Shown one piece after another: positions 54,080-64,000 of a stretch of DNA of 64,000 nt. Under the pieces are notes generated by a model, which was not told the DNA's origin, searched no databases, and worked only from the letters and a program-made list of their open reading frames with translations. The first letter of the stretch is position 1; every line of letters starts with the position of its first letter. Made by a program: the position numbers and the translations under genes. The stretch lies in NCBI RefSeq assembly GCF_020921035.1, contig NC_063156.1:4526001-4590000 (forward strand). The letters are read 5' to 3'. The DNA comes from Rhodamnia argentea. Lineage: Eukaryota > Streptophyta > Magnoliopsida > Myrtales > Myrtaceae.

Positions 54080-55320
54080 CATCGTATTCGTGTGAGACTT
54101 TATGGGACTACTGCCGAACTATTTTAAAAGCTTATGCTTTCAGATTAAGGGATGGTTTAATATACAATTAATATATTGCTCCCCTTCACACTAAATATAA
54201 TCTTTTTACCTTGTAGTAAGTGAAAATATGGCTTGAAAGATTTAAACTCATGACCTGCTGTTTTGGTACCATGTGGGATTTTGTGGGTCTACTGTCAATT
54301 GCTTAGAACTCAAAAATACGACTTGTGCGTAGAAATCTACAATGCGAGAAAGTGTTCAAGGTGATCAATTTTTGGTTCCGTCGAGCAGGAAAAAAGAACA
54401 AAGGGGAGCACCTTTGGGTTACATCGACCCCAGCAGCATTGGATCCTCCCCTTGAGATAATCTTTTGGTGGAAAAGGCAAGGAGCTCTCTTCAATTGAAA
54501 AGTCCCCTTTGCCATTGAAGCTGCTCCCCATATGATAATACAAAACAAAGTTGTGATTCATTGGAATTTGCTTTCAAGGAAGGGGCAAAAAGGAGAGTGC
54601 ATCTTCCTCCCTTAAGAGGATACAACCTGTCTTTTGGATGGCATCTGTGTGTGGGCTCATTGGAACTTCCTCCGGGAGAACAAGTAAACGAATATCATCT
54701 TCGATTCGTGCATCGTTTGGCATTTTCCGGTTCCTTCGACTTTATCGGAACATGCCTTTATTGAAAATGCCACGCTGTTGGGTCTTCGGAGACGTGGAAA
54801 AAAATTGAAAAACATGAGACATGTTTTGCAAACTTGCGCAATAGAGGAATTTAGGGTTTTAGATCGCTTACATGGGAAATGAGCCTTATGCATGTTCTAT
54901 AGCTCATCCACCTGACCGATCGATTCGATTCTCCGATCAGAGAAATCCATAACATGACTCCAAGAAATTCTCATCCTCTAAACTCAATCATTATATATAT
55001 ATAAGCTTTCAACATAATTGTTATTAGGCTAACGAAGTTGGAAGTTGATTTCCCCGGATTTATCCAATTTTCTTTTCTACGCACTGAAGTCAATTGAAAG
55101 AGCGATACGACAACAGTCCAAACATTTTAAAGAGAAACATGAACATGAGGACTGTGAAATTTTGGGAAATCACTAATTGTTCTAAAAGCTTATGCTGATA
55201 GTATAGATGAAGGATAAACACGTGAATGTAAAGAGTATATGAAATCCGTTGTCAAGCGACGTGAGATAATATTTCAATAGCCCCTTCTTCATATGCAAGC
55301 TGGATTTCGAGCTATACGTG
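54080..55320. mobile_element. Possible decayed LTR-type remnants sharing a motif
   Basis: ATTTTAAAAGCTTATGCTTT (about 54121) and GTTCTAAAAGCTTATGCTGA (about 55176) are related, and each is followed by AT-rich sequence. Minus-strand CATGGTACCAAAACAGCAGG near 54264-54283 is reminiscent of a TGGTATCAGAGC primer-binding context. There are no domains or paired long repeats, so the call is weak. Confidence 0.25.
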
Positions 55321-56613
55321 GAATCTGACTAATGGGGGCGAACGCACATCCGGTCCGCGAAATGATGCCGCCTGCTCGAAAAGCACTTGGTTCACATACT
55401 GCAAATCGACAGTTTCAATCATTTCATCGTCATTGACAGTTCCCATGTTCTCACTGACAGTCCAACGTTTTCGTTTTCTTTGGGACACCTACGGACGACA
55501 CGTTCGAGATTCTCTGGACGGAAAGAGGGCTGACGAAGATGGACAAAATAGACCCAAGATTACGAGAGCCGAGTCGATCCACAACGGCCCAAGCTTTCAC
55601 TCGCACGTGGTCTCTCCTGTCGGCAAGGCGTCCGTTTTGGCAGGGATTGCACGCACGTTTGCGGTTAGAAGGCCCGATCGCCGACGGTTTAGTGCATAAC
55701 TATCGAGTACTTGGGAAGCTCGTCGCACAATGATCAGTCACACCAATGAAGTAGTCATCTCCTAGGTCAATTCTGCCTAAAACGATAAGGCCTTTTGGCC
55801 TAACCAAGCAATCATTTAAGCTAAAACATCATTTCGTTTACCTAAACGAATGGTAGGCTTAAACTAACTCTTCTAAGTCCCTAGCTCCACACATGCAGAG
55901 CCACCCCCGCTCACTTTCTTCGTCCTCGAACCGAGACCTCAGCCGCTCTTATCTGAAAGAGCTAGATGAGTTGACAAGCTAGTTGAGACAATGCGATATT
56001 GATCTCGGTTCTTATACGACATAATCTCTCGAGACACATAAAAAAAGAACTGGTTTTTCACGAGCATTTTAACCCATTGATGAATGCTACGCCTTTGACA
56101 AGGTCGTAATATTTCATATAACACGGTTCGTGAATACCTATCGCAAGAGACATCACAGCTCTGACTCCGAATCACAACCAGAAGTTTCATGTATCGTGGA
56201 TTGAGTTTCAAACCACTTTGGCAGCCCAACCAAGAGTTGCAAATCCGAATTGAGAAATCTCAATCATGTAAGACCACCTATCCTCAAGAGCAGTCTTACA
56301 CGACAGAAACAGAGGCCGTCCAAGCTCTGAGCACCTCACTTTTCTCTGACAAGAGTTAGGAATCAGAAGAAGACAAGCCATTTCGGGATTGAAGGGATTC
56401 CCTTTCCGGTTGTGCTGGACACATCCTAATGCTAGTACTCCAAAGCTGCAAGCAAGCAACAAGGGCCACCACTCAAGATTTTGATTAAAATCCAAAGCCA
56501 TCTTTCTTTTCCTTTGGCTCAAAAGACCCGAGAACTGTACGACGCTCGTTCACCACATTAGACACCTCACCAAAATTTCTGACCATATCATGCTTAAAGT
56601 TGCCCAACTTTTT

Positions 56614-56620
<7 letters not shown>

Positions 56621-56644
<24 letters not shown>

Positions 56645-56725
56645 CACCCGGAGTGCTGAGTCTCCTATAACTTTGCTTCGGTTCCATAGCCCATCACCTC
56701 CAGAAAAACTCTGAGCAACTCCCTC

Positions 56726-56759
<34 letters not shown>
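56621..56759 (+). repeat. CT microsatellites in the NPF6.4 5' region
   Basis: Two (TC)n tracts (56621-56644 and 56721-56759, the latter interrupted) precede the start codon. The second ends five bases before the ATG, so it is probably part of the 5' leader. Confidence 0.9.
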
Positions 56760-56763
56760 AAGC

Positions 56764-59700
56764 ATGGTAATGCTGCCTCCTCAACACTTGAGGTTAAACT
56801 TGCTCATCAGTCATCAAACTGCTAGTGTTTCTCATTTGTTTCCCTCCTTTTTCCTCTACACAAGGTTTTGGTCGCGAGCAAAGGGGGCAGTGCCGATGAA
56901 GGGGAAGTGGTCGATTTTCGAGGGAAGCCGGTGGACAAGACGAAGACCGGAGGATGGCTTGCTGCCGGTCTAATCTTAGGTAATTAGTTTATTGTCATGC
57001 CTCTTCATAACCCTGCTTAATTGTAGAAGCTTTCTAATGCTATATGTATCTAAAGATAGGTGGTCTTGAGTAGCCTAACATAAACTCAGCCTTCTTGACC
57101 ATTTGAAAATCCAAAAAATTTGAGGACTAGTACTGATGTTCCATGAATGTATGGTGAATGCAGGAACAGAGCTTTCAGAAAGGATATGTGTAATGGGGAT
57201 AGCAATGAACTTGGTGACATACTTGGTCGGCGATTTGCATATACCTTCGGCGGCATCTGCCAACATAGTCACCAACTTCTTGGGCACTCTCAACCTTCTT
57301 GGTCTTCTTGGTGGCTTCCTGGCTGATGCTAAGCTCGGACGCTACTTGACAGTTTCCATTTTCGCCTCTATAACTGCTGTGGTAAGTACTAGGAGCCAAC
57401 TCATTCAGCTCTTATGACATATCCATATGCTTAGGCTGCCCGTGGTGGTCCTCCCTTTTGCACGACGACCTTATCATTAAAGCAACAAGATGGACATGCA
57501 ATCTCTCGATCATCTACTTTAAGTCCTTAAGATTAGGCGTTAGAAGCATTAACTTTGGCTTATCACATCCAGCTTTGCCACTTAAGCTACTATGCTTGTG
57601 AAGTTCAGAGTAAAAAGGGAGATTATGAGCGGAGATTTTACAAATAATGTAGAGAGAAAGAAGCAGCAAAAACAACTTGTGACACAAAATTTCCGAATCA
57701 ACTAGAGTGTCCGATTGTGTTCAAGGATCAGCTTGTTCTGTGTCCCTAGAGATAGCTAACTAAAGCAGACTAGCCAAGAATAAATTAAGAAACACCAAGT
57801 TCTTTCAATCTCTTCTGATGGGCTGTACTAGATGAAGTTCATGATAGCGGCCCAGAAAATAGCAACTCGGATAAATTGAAGAGGAGTCTCAACAGGCGTA
57901 ACATGTTGACGAAGACCTCCGAACTAAGGATTCGATCATTTGAGGGGGCTACTTGCAACACACTACTTTAAACAATTGATGACACTTTGTATTGCCTTCT
58001 CGCAGGGTGTGACTATGTTGACTCTGGCCACTTCGATAAGTAGCATGAGACCTCCTCCATGCAGTGACTACAGACAGCAACATCATCAGTGCATTGAGGC
58101 TAGTGGCAAGCAACTTGCTCTGCTCTATGCTGCGCTCTACACCATTGCGCTGGGTGGCGGCGGCATAAAGTCTAATGTCTCTGGTTTTGGGTCTGATCAG
58201 TTCGACATCTCAGATCCCAAGGAAGAGAAGGCCATGATCTTTTTCTTCAACAGGTTCTATTTCGGGATCAGCGTCGGATCGTTATTTGCGGTAATAGTGC
58301 TCGTGTACATACAAGACAACGTCGGAAGAGGATGGGGATATGGTATATCAGCAGGGACAATGGTAATTGCGGTGACCATATTACTAAGCGGGACGCCGTT
58401 TTATCGGTTCAGGAAGCCGCGAGGAAGCCCTTTAACTGTCATTTGGAGGGTGTTCTTGCTGGCTTGGACGAAAAGGACTTGCACTTATCCTTCTCACCCA
58501 AGCCTTCTAAATCAGTTCCAGAATGCCAAGGTCCTCCACACAGAGAAATTCAGGTACTTGCTATTAGAGCATCGACAGAATTCACGCATTTGATAATACA
58601 ATGGAGACTTTTTCTTCCTGTTCGATAAGCTAGTAAGTGATAGCACGTCATATGTCCAATGAATTCAGAGCTAGAGGTCCAATTTTTCAGACATAACGTG
58701 TTCATGAAATCAAGAACATATCGAAAGAGGTTCACGTTTAGAATCAATTTAAGAAGGGAATGAAAAAAGTGACAGCATGTTTTGCCAGCAGATTCTGCTT
58801 TTTTGTTATGCAGTGTAGTGCACTTCTCGGTGCCGCCGAGATGCTATAGCTCTGCTGCTCTATAAGCAGTAGTGTCTCAAATTTTTCAAAGAGATGATGG
58901 AACTTGTCATTGCAATTTCTCCAATGTCCTTTAGGTGCCTTGATAAGGCGGCGATCCTAGATGAGAATGCTGGTACTAAGGAAAGCATGAACGACCCGTG
59001 GATAGTTTCTACCGTGACGGAAGTTGAAGAGGTAAAGCTAGTACTGAAGCTAATGCCCATCTGGTCCACCTGCATCCTCTTCTGGACAATTTATTCCCAG
59101 ATGACTACCTTCACAATTGAGCAAGCTACGATCATGGACAGAAATATCGGTTCTTTTGTCGTCCCTTCTGGAACTTACTCCGCATTCCTCTTCATGACGA
59201 TTCTTCTCTTTACTTCTCTAAATGAGAGGGTTTTTGTCCCTGTGGCCCGAAGGCTCACCCGCACGAAGCAAGGACTCACAAGCCTGCAGAGAATCGGGAT
59301 GGGACTTGTTCTGTCGATGGTTGCAATGGTGGCGGCAGCTATTGTCGAGAAGGAGAGGAGGAAAATCGCCGTTCAAGAAAGCAAAAAGATAAGTGCTTTT
59401 TGGTTAGTCCCGCAGTTCTTCTTTGTGGGTGCCGGGGAAGCTTTTGTCTACGTCGGCCAACTCGAGTTTTTCATTAGAGAGGCACCGGAAAGGATGAAGT
59501 CCATGAGCACAGGGCTTTTCTTAAGTGCAATTTCGATGGGATTCTTCCTGAGCAGCTTGTTGGTGTCCCTTGTAGACAAAGTAACAAAAGATAGCTGGCT
59601 CAAAAGCGATTTGAATCAGGGGAAGCTCAACAACTTCTACTGGATGCTCGTGGTCTTAGCAGTGCTAAACTTCCTGGCTTTCCTGGCCTTGTCGATGAGG

Positions 59701-59838
59701 CACCAGTACAAAGTCCAGAATTACGCTAGGGGCGACAATGACGGCGAAGAGGAACTCGAGACTTCAAATGAGACGAGAGCCGACAAGAAGGAAAACGGGC
59801 TAATCGCTGAAGAGAAAGGAGAACTTCAGTTTGCGTGA
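56764..59838 (+). CDS. NPF6.4: NPF/PTR family transporter, NPF6.4 (NRT1.3)-type
   Basis: Five coding exons: 56764-56766 (only the ATG), 56865-56979, 57164-57381, 58006-58553 and 58935-59838, giving 595 residues. The ATG is followed at once by GTAATG, and a strong acceptor (TTCCTCTACACAAG) at 56864 restores MVLVASKGGS, as in Arabidopsis NPF6.4 from memory. Family marks are the ExxER proton motif E42-LSE-R46 in TM1, GGWLAAGLIL before it, ALGGGGIKSNVSGFGSDQFD, FFFNRFYF and the large central loop. TM7 has TIYSQMTTF, with Tyr where CHL1/NRT1.1 has its nitrate-binding His356, so substrate preference may differ. RYLT102 aligns with the CHL1 Thr101 phosphosite. It is a twelve-helix proton-coupled transporter, probably of nitrate or related anions, and its C-terminal tail is long and acidic. 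Confidence 0.93.
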
Positions 59839-62367
59839 TCTTAGGAGCCGACAGGATTCGTTTCGCCCATTACACTTCACTTTCCTGAACTAGGAGGAAC
59901 ATCAAGATACAGAGTTGGGTTTGATCTTGCTTGTAATAGTAGAAGCATTTGAATTTTCCTAGCTCGGGCCATTATGTCGGCGACGAAAGATTGTGGCATC
60001 CAAGAGATGTCCCGTGAATACCGCCTATCTCGATATTTATATATATTTTTATTTTTATATAATTATTTCTTTTCCCTCAATCGGTCTTGTATCTATTTTA
60101 TTTATTTTTGGGTTCATCGATTGCCGACCCTAACTAATTTGGGGTAAATGTGATGTTGATGTTGATGTTGATGCTGATCTTGAATCTCAATGACAATGCT
60201 TCCATGCTCTCATAAGAATGCTAGTCATGCTTTGTAGAAGAAAGTCACAAATTAGTGCACCACAAGCCAAATCAGAAGTGAAGAGCTAGAAAAAAAGAAG
60301 GGAAAATTACCAAAAAAGTCTTAAACCTATTGTAATTGTGCTAATTTAGTTTTAATTTTTTTTTGTCGATTCAGCCCTAAACCTTTTATAATTGTGCCAA
60401 TTCAGTCCTTCCAAGGAATTTTGACCGGCCGACGATATAATATTTTAATTATTATTTTTATTTCTTTTCCTTTTCTTATTTTATTCTTTTTTCTTCCCTT
60501 CCCTCGCCTGTTTTTTGGCTTCAACTTCCCTGCTCTTCTGCTTCTACACTAGTTCACTATTCTTCTGCTTCTACACCAGTCCTCCGAAGTAGAAGAACCG
60601 AACCAGCAGACCACCCACCAAGCCACCGTCTACAACCACAACCTATGGTCTCCGCCTTCGCCTCGCCCTCGCACCTCCTTGCCGCAGCCCTCGCCGCGCC
60701 CTCGCTGTGGTTCTACGTGTTGAGGGCCGCCGCGTCGATCCACATCACGTACGGCTGTGTGTTCGCCAGACCTCGGTGAGGCTCTCGTCGGCCTCGCCGT
60801 GGCCTGGCGAGGCTCGATCTTGCCTGCCCAGCAGTGGCGAGGCTCGACCTTGCCAGATCTGGGTTGGCGAGGTTAGCCTTTGCCCGGCCATGGCAAGGCT
60901 CAGCCTCGCCCGGCCCGACCTGGCGAGGCCGGCGAGAGCCTCGCCGATCGTCCTCTAGTCGGTCGTCGGCTTGGCGACCGGCTGGAGGTAAAATGGAGAA
61001 GGCGAAGGGGAAGGGGAAGGAGGAGGTTGAATGGGGAAGGGGAAGACGAAGCGGAGGGGAGGAAAACCAAAAAAAAAAAAAACAAGGAAAAAAATCATAA
61101 AAATTCGCAAAAATTATTGAAATATTGGATTGCTGGCTGGCCAATATTCGCCGGATGGATTGAATTGTCACAATTGTAAAAGGTCTAAAACTGAATTGGC
61201 CAAAAAAAAAAAAAAGGAGGTTAAGGACTGAATTGATACTATTGTAATAGATTTAGGACTTTTTTGGTAATTTTCCCTATAAGAAAGTCACAAACCTCTG
61301 TATGTATGCTCTGTATTTTTCTATTTTGCTAACTATATCAGTTAGAATTCACATAGCTATATGTTCATGAAAGTTCATACGTTGATTTCGATTTCATACG
61401 ACGAGCAAAAAATATCGCGGTCCAAATAATTTTGGGTTGCTCTTATCTTTATATGTTTGTTGCCATAGTTTGCAAGTCTTTAAACGCTATAGATTTTCTG
61501 GGAAAATAATATGCAGAGAGAGGAGGCTTCAGTGCATGAAGAAGGATCATCCTTCAGCGGTTGCAATTTGGCATGAAACTCTGAAATTTGTCCCTTTTTT
61601 AGTTTGGTTTTCTTCTTATTAGTGCCTCAGAAGTGTTGGTATGAAAAGTGTATGATAAATCGCGTATCCGACCATTCATCAGTAAGTCGCCGAATATTAA
61701 ATTACCGATATTTATTTGATTGGTCACAAACGACCAACAGCTGCCAACTTTAAATCGAGTGAATTACCCAACACTTTCTCCGACACAATTATTAACTCTT
61801 ATCGAAGCCACCTTAATAATTTTCATTTGACCGATTTAATTACGAGTTTTTCGACAACTTGTCCAGTTCCCCCGTTTTTGGTCGGAATGAAGTTGGCTCT
61901 TTTTGCTAACTCCAACTTGATGCGAAACTTAACCAACATCATTTTGACAGAGAGGGTGTACTAGAAGGATCAAATCAATAAAGGCAACCCCAAAGCTGTA
62001 AAGTCAAAATCTACGCAAAAAAATAAAATAAAAAATTAATAAAATAAAAAATAAAAAAATTGGACGGAGAAATTTTTTAATGGATCACTTGTGCGATTGG
62101 TCAAATAAAAGTGCAAAAGTATCATAAGAATAAATACCCTTTTCGCAACGTAAGCTCCAACTAACAATCCTAGGGAGCACAACTTCGCGTGCTCCTCCCC
62201 CTGTCCAAACGTCCCTTTTCTTGAAGTTTCTCTGGCAAATTTTCCAATTCAACAAAAGACATTTTTCAACGCCAAGACCAACCCCCCACAGCCCAAAGTC
62301 TTCTTCTTGATCTTGCTGTTCATCGTACTTTTGCTTCGCATGTTCCTCTGATCTCTCCTGCAGCATC
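59839..62367. other. Intergenic region between NPF6.4 and PFP beta
   Basis: The NPF 3' region comes first and includes TTTATATATATTTTTATTTT near 60038. A GATGTT short tandem repeat (about 60151-60170) and a 976-bp MITE (60301-61276) follow, then AT-rich spacer up to the PFP beta leader. ORFs at 61437-61622 and 61716-61964 carry no known domain. Confidence 0.5.
60301..61276. mobile_element. Large MITE with GC-rich core
   Basis: The left end GGAAAATTACCAAAAAAGTC is matched by the reverse complement of the right end, GGAAAATTACCAAAAAAGTC, 20 of 20. The arms continue as TTAAACCTATTGTAATTGTG versus CTAAATCTATTACAATAGTA, and later CAATTCAGTCC appears in both. The core at about 60600-61000 is GC-rich, with many GGCGAGG/CTCGCC words that generate spurious ORFs on both strands. 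The element has no transposase. Confidence 0.82.
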
Positions 62368-64000
62368 ATGTCCTCGGCCGCCTTGTCCAACGGCTACGCC
62401 GCCCCCGAAATGGCGGTGCTGTGCCGCTATGCCGCCCTGTACGGTGAAGTTCAGCAAAGCCGCCTCCATCGCTCCCTCCCGCTCCCTTCCGTCCTCGGGA
62501 CATCCTTCCATGTCGTCGATGGACCTCCGAGTTCCGCCGCCGGAGACCCGGGTATGTGTAGATGAATCGCGCATACGTGTATGTGCGTGTATCCATCTGT
62601 CTATGCATCATGCATGCTTTTTATAAGACTGATGAGAATACTCTGTATATGAATGGATCGGAGTTTATGTTCATCAGACAGACATATTATTATAGTTTAC
62701 TGAGAGCGGTGGAAGTGTTCGATCGGAAGGATAAATAGAATGTTATTTTGATAGACTCGTCTCATGGATGATGCGCAATCGTGTTGAAAAAAATGATATG
62801 GCTAATTTTGATACTGGTTCTTCAAATGCGATCGGCTTGTTTCTAGAAGACCGGTGTAGATTATAATTTTCTCGTATGCAAGTGATTGTAGGTGGCGTGC
62901 CTTAACAAGAAAGATACTCTATGCATATGTCTGTGACAATACATAGAACAGTACACATTTACTCGGGTTAAAAGTACAAGAGCAAGACAACTCGAGTTCG
63001 ATGTTGCAGCCTCGAGAAAAGGGGGAAATTTTCTCGGCAAGTTGTGTAAAGCTTGAACTTTTAGTACGCACAGGTTAATACACTTGCGCTTGCGGTAAGA
63101 GGTGTGATCCATCATTTCTGTAGCTGATTGAATTGTCTCTCTAGCAAGTTCCCTTAGTCGTCTTCTCAGTACACTCGACCGATCATACCACCGCATAGTT
63201 TTTCAAACTGTGCTTGTGAAACCAGTTACTCCATGGACCATAGTAACGGTTGCTTACTCTCACTGCAGACGAGATAGCAAAACTTTTCCCTAATCTATTC
63301 GGGCAGCCATCGGCGAAGCTTGTGCCATCCGCTTCATCAGCTTGTGCAACAAAGGATCAAAAAGCCTTGAAGATTGGAGTGGTTCTCTCCGGAGGACAGG
63401 CTCCGGGTGGACACAATGTGATTTCTGGGATTTTCGGTACTACTCATCTGGCATAGTCATCGCTTTCATCTCAAACTTACTTGGGATTGGTAATGATTGT
63501 GCTCTGCTTTTCGCTTCCTTTTTCCGGGGTCACTTAGATTACTTGCAGGAGCGCGCTAGTGGAAGTGCATTGTATGGATTCCGAGGCGGTCCAGCGGGGA
63601 TCATGAAGTGCAAATATGTTGAGTTGTCGAGTGAATTTATTCATCCTTACAGAAACCAGGTAAGTGACATCTTTGTCATTTTTTTTTCCAAGTAGCTGAT
63701 CGGGCAATGTGTACCAGACTAGAGCTGCAGGGCTAAACCTGGCCGAATTTGATCTCTCTGGACAGGGAGGCTTTGACATGCTTCGTAGCGGTAGAGACAA
63801 GATTGAGACTCCGGAGCAGGTTTTTTTTTTGCCAATACAGCTCGTTGATTTACCATATGCAAACATATGAAAAGTTAAGTGATCATAGATTGCCGACTTC
63901 CTTTCAGACCTAGAGTAGTTAACCGGCAACTGCATTGGACTTTTGACTTTTCAGTTTAAGCAAGCCGAAGAAACGGTGAAGAAGCTCGATTTGGATGGAC
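62368..64000 (+). CDS. PFP-BETA: PPi-dependent phosphofructokinase beta (catalytic) subunit, 5' part
   Basis: Five exons are visible: 62368-62551, 63269-63436, 63538-63659, 63766-63819 and 63955 to the window end, in phase. They encode about the first 209 residues of a protein usually near 565. Matching segments are YGEVQQSRLHRSLPLPSVL, SSAAGDPDEIAKLFPNLFGQ, KIGVVLSGGQAPGGHNVISG, DYLQERASGSALYGFRGGPA, GIMKCKYVELSSEFIHPYRN, GGFDMLRSGRDKIETPEQ and FKQAEETVKKLDLDG. The GGQAPGGHN loop begins the nucleotide/PPi-binding fold; the catalytic GGDDS and TIDGDL motifs lie beyond the edge. In the cytosol the alpha/beta enzyme interconverts fructose-6-phosphate plus PPi with fructose-1,6-bisphosphate and is activated by fructose-2,6-bisphosphate. 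The N-terminal 25 residues (MSSAALSNGYAAPEMAVLCR) are variable in the family. Confidence 0.95.

Larger units (their letters stand above)
52564..56763. other. 4.2 kb intergenic region, no gene seen
   Basis: This includes the GH9 3' untranslated region and the NPF6.4 upstream region. A GACC-poly(A) stretch lies at about 52785-52810. Two segments, about 54080-54300 and 55160-55320, share TAAAAGCTTATGCT, and the first carries ACTCATGACCTGCTG and GGTACCATGTGGGATT. I associate these with decayed LTR-type elements. ORFs at 53012-53323, 55433-55733 and on the minus strand at 55939-56522 show no known domain. CT microsatellites occur at 56621-56644 and 56721-56759. Confidence 0.5.

Noticed and set aside
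55939..56522. Two minus-strand ORFs of about 100 codons upstream of NPF6.4
   Set aside because: No domain, no consistent splice joining, and a position in probable promoter DNA.
60707..61179. ORFs on both strands near 61 kb
   Set aside because: They lie in the GC-rich core of the 60.3-61.3 kb MITE and consist of repeated GGCGAGG-type words.

Overview
This is a plant nuclear window. Every recognisable protein gene is split by GT-AG introns and belongs to an angiosperm family, and the AT-rich intergenic DNA is full of small inverted-repeat transposons. The encoded proteins point to a eudicot. A woody Myrtaceae such as Eucalyptus is my guess from the style of the repeats; I could not test it.

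Layout. The left edge holds GC-rich minus-strand DNA, probably the first exon of a gene leaving the window. It lies head-to-head with a three-exon SUMO gene (1492-3590, +). Next come a 10-exon gene for a 763-residue multi-pass membrane protein of unknown function (4874-9480, -) and augmin subunit 2 (14128-18617, -). A TATA/telo-box promoter fires away from augmin 2 into a transcription unit that contains a well-formed box C/D snoRNA (19540-19628, +). A 14-exon nucleobase-ascorbate transporter (20264-26283, -) and a 12-exon plastidic glucose transporter-like gene (31056-37556, -) follow. About 9 kb of transposon-rich DNA (37.6-46.9 kb) includes a deleted FAR1-type MULE with about 310-bp terminal inverted repeats. 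After it come a secreted GH9 endo-beta-1,4-glucanase (46927-52563, +), an NPF6.4/NRT1.3-type transporter (56764-59838, +) and the first five exons of the PFP beta subunit (62368 to the right edge, +). All eight complete or partial gene models were assembled by hand. Donor and acceptor sites and reading phase agree at every junction, and the lengths of the complete models fit their families where I know the family.

Function. These are unrelated housekeeping and transport genes, not a cluster: SUMO conjugation, microtubule nucleation, nucleobase, sugar and nitrate-type transport, wall glucan hydrolysis and glycolytic PPi metabolism.

The most unusual signal is a recurring micro-insertion. At ten or more sites a stretch of only about 10-40 nt, reading GACC or GACCC followed by poly(A) (or the complement), sits between direct repeats of about 8-16 bp. 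These look like near-total 5' truncations of one retroposon family, reduced to its tail. Other notable points are a first coding exon that is only the ATG codon (NPF6.4), the snoRNA with a D' guide matching a conserved 18S rRNA segment, and several MITE families with AT-rich arms around GC-rich cores.
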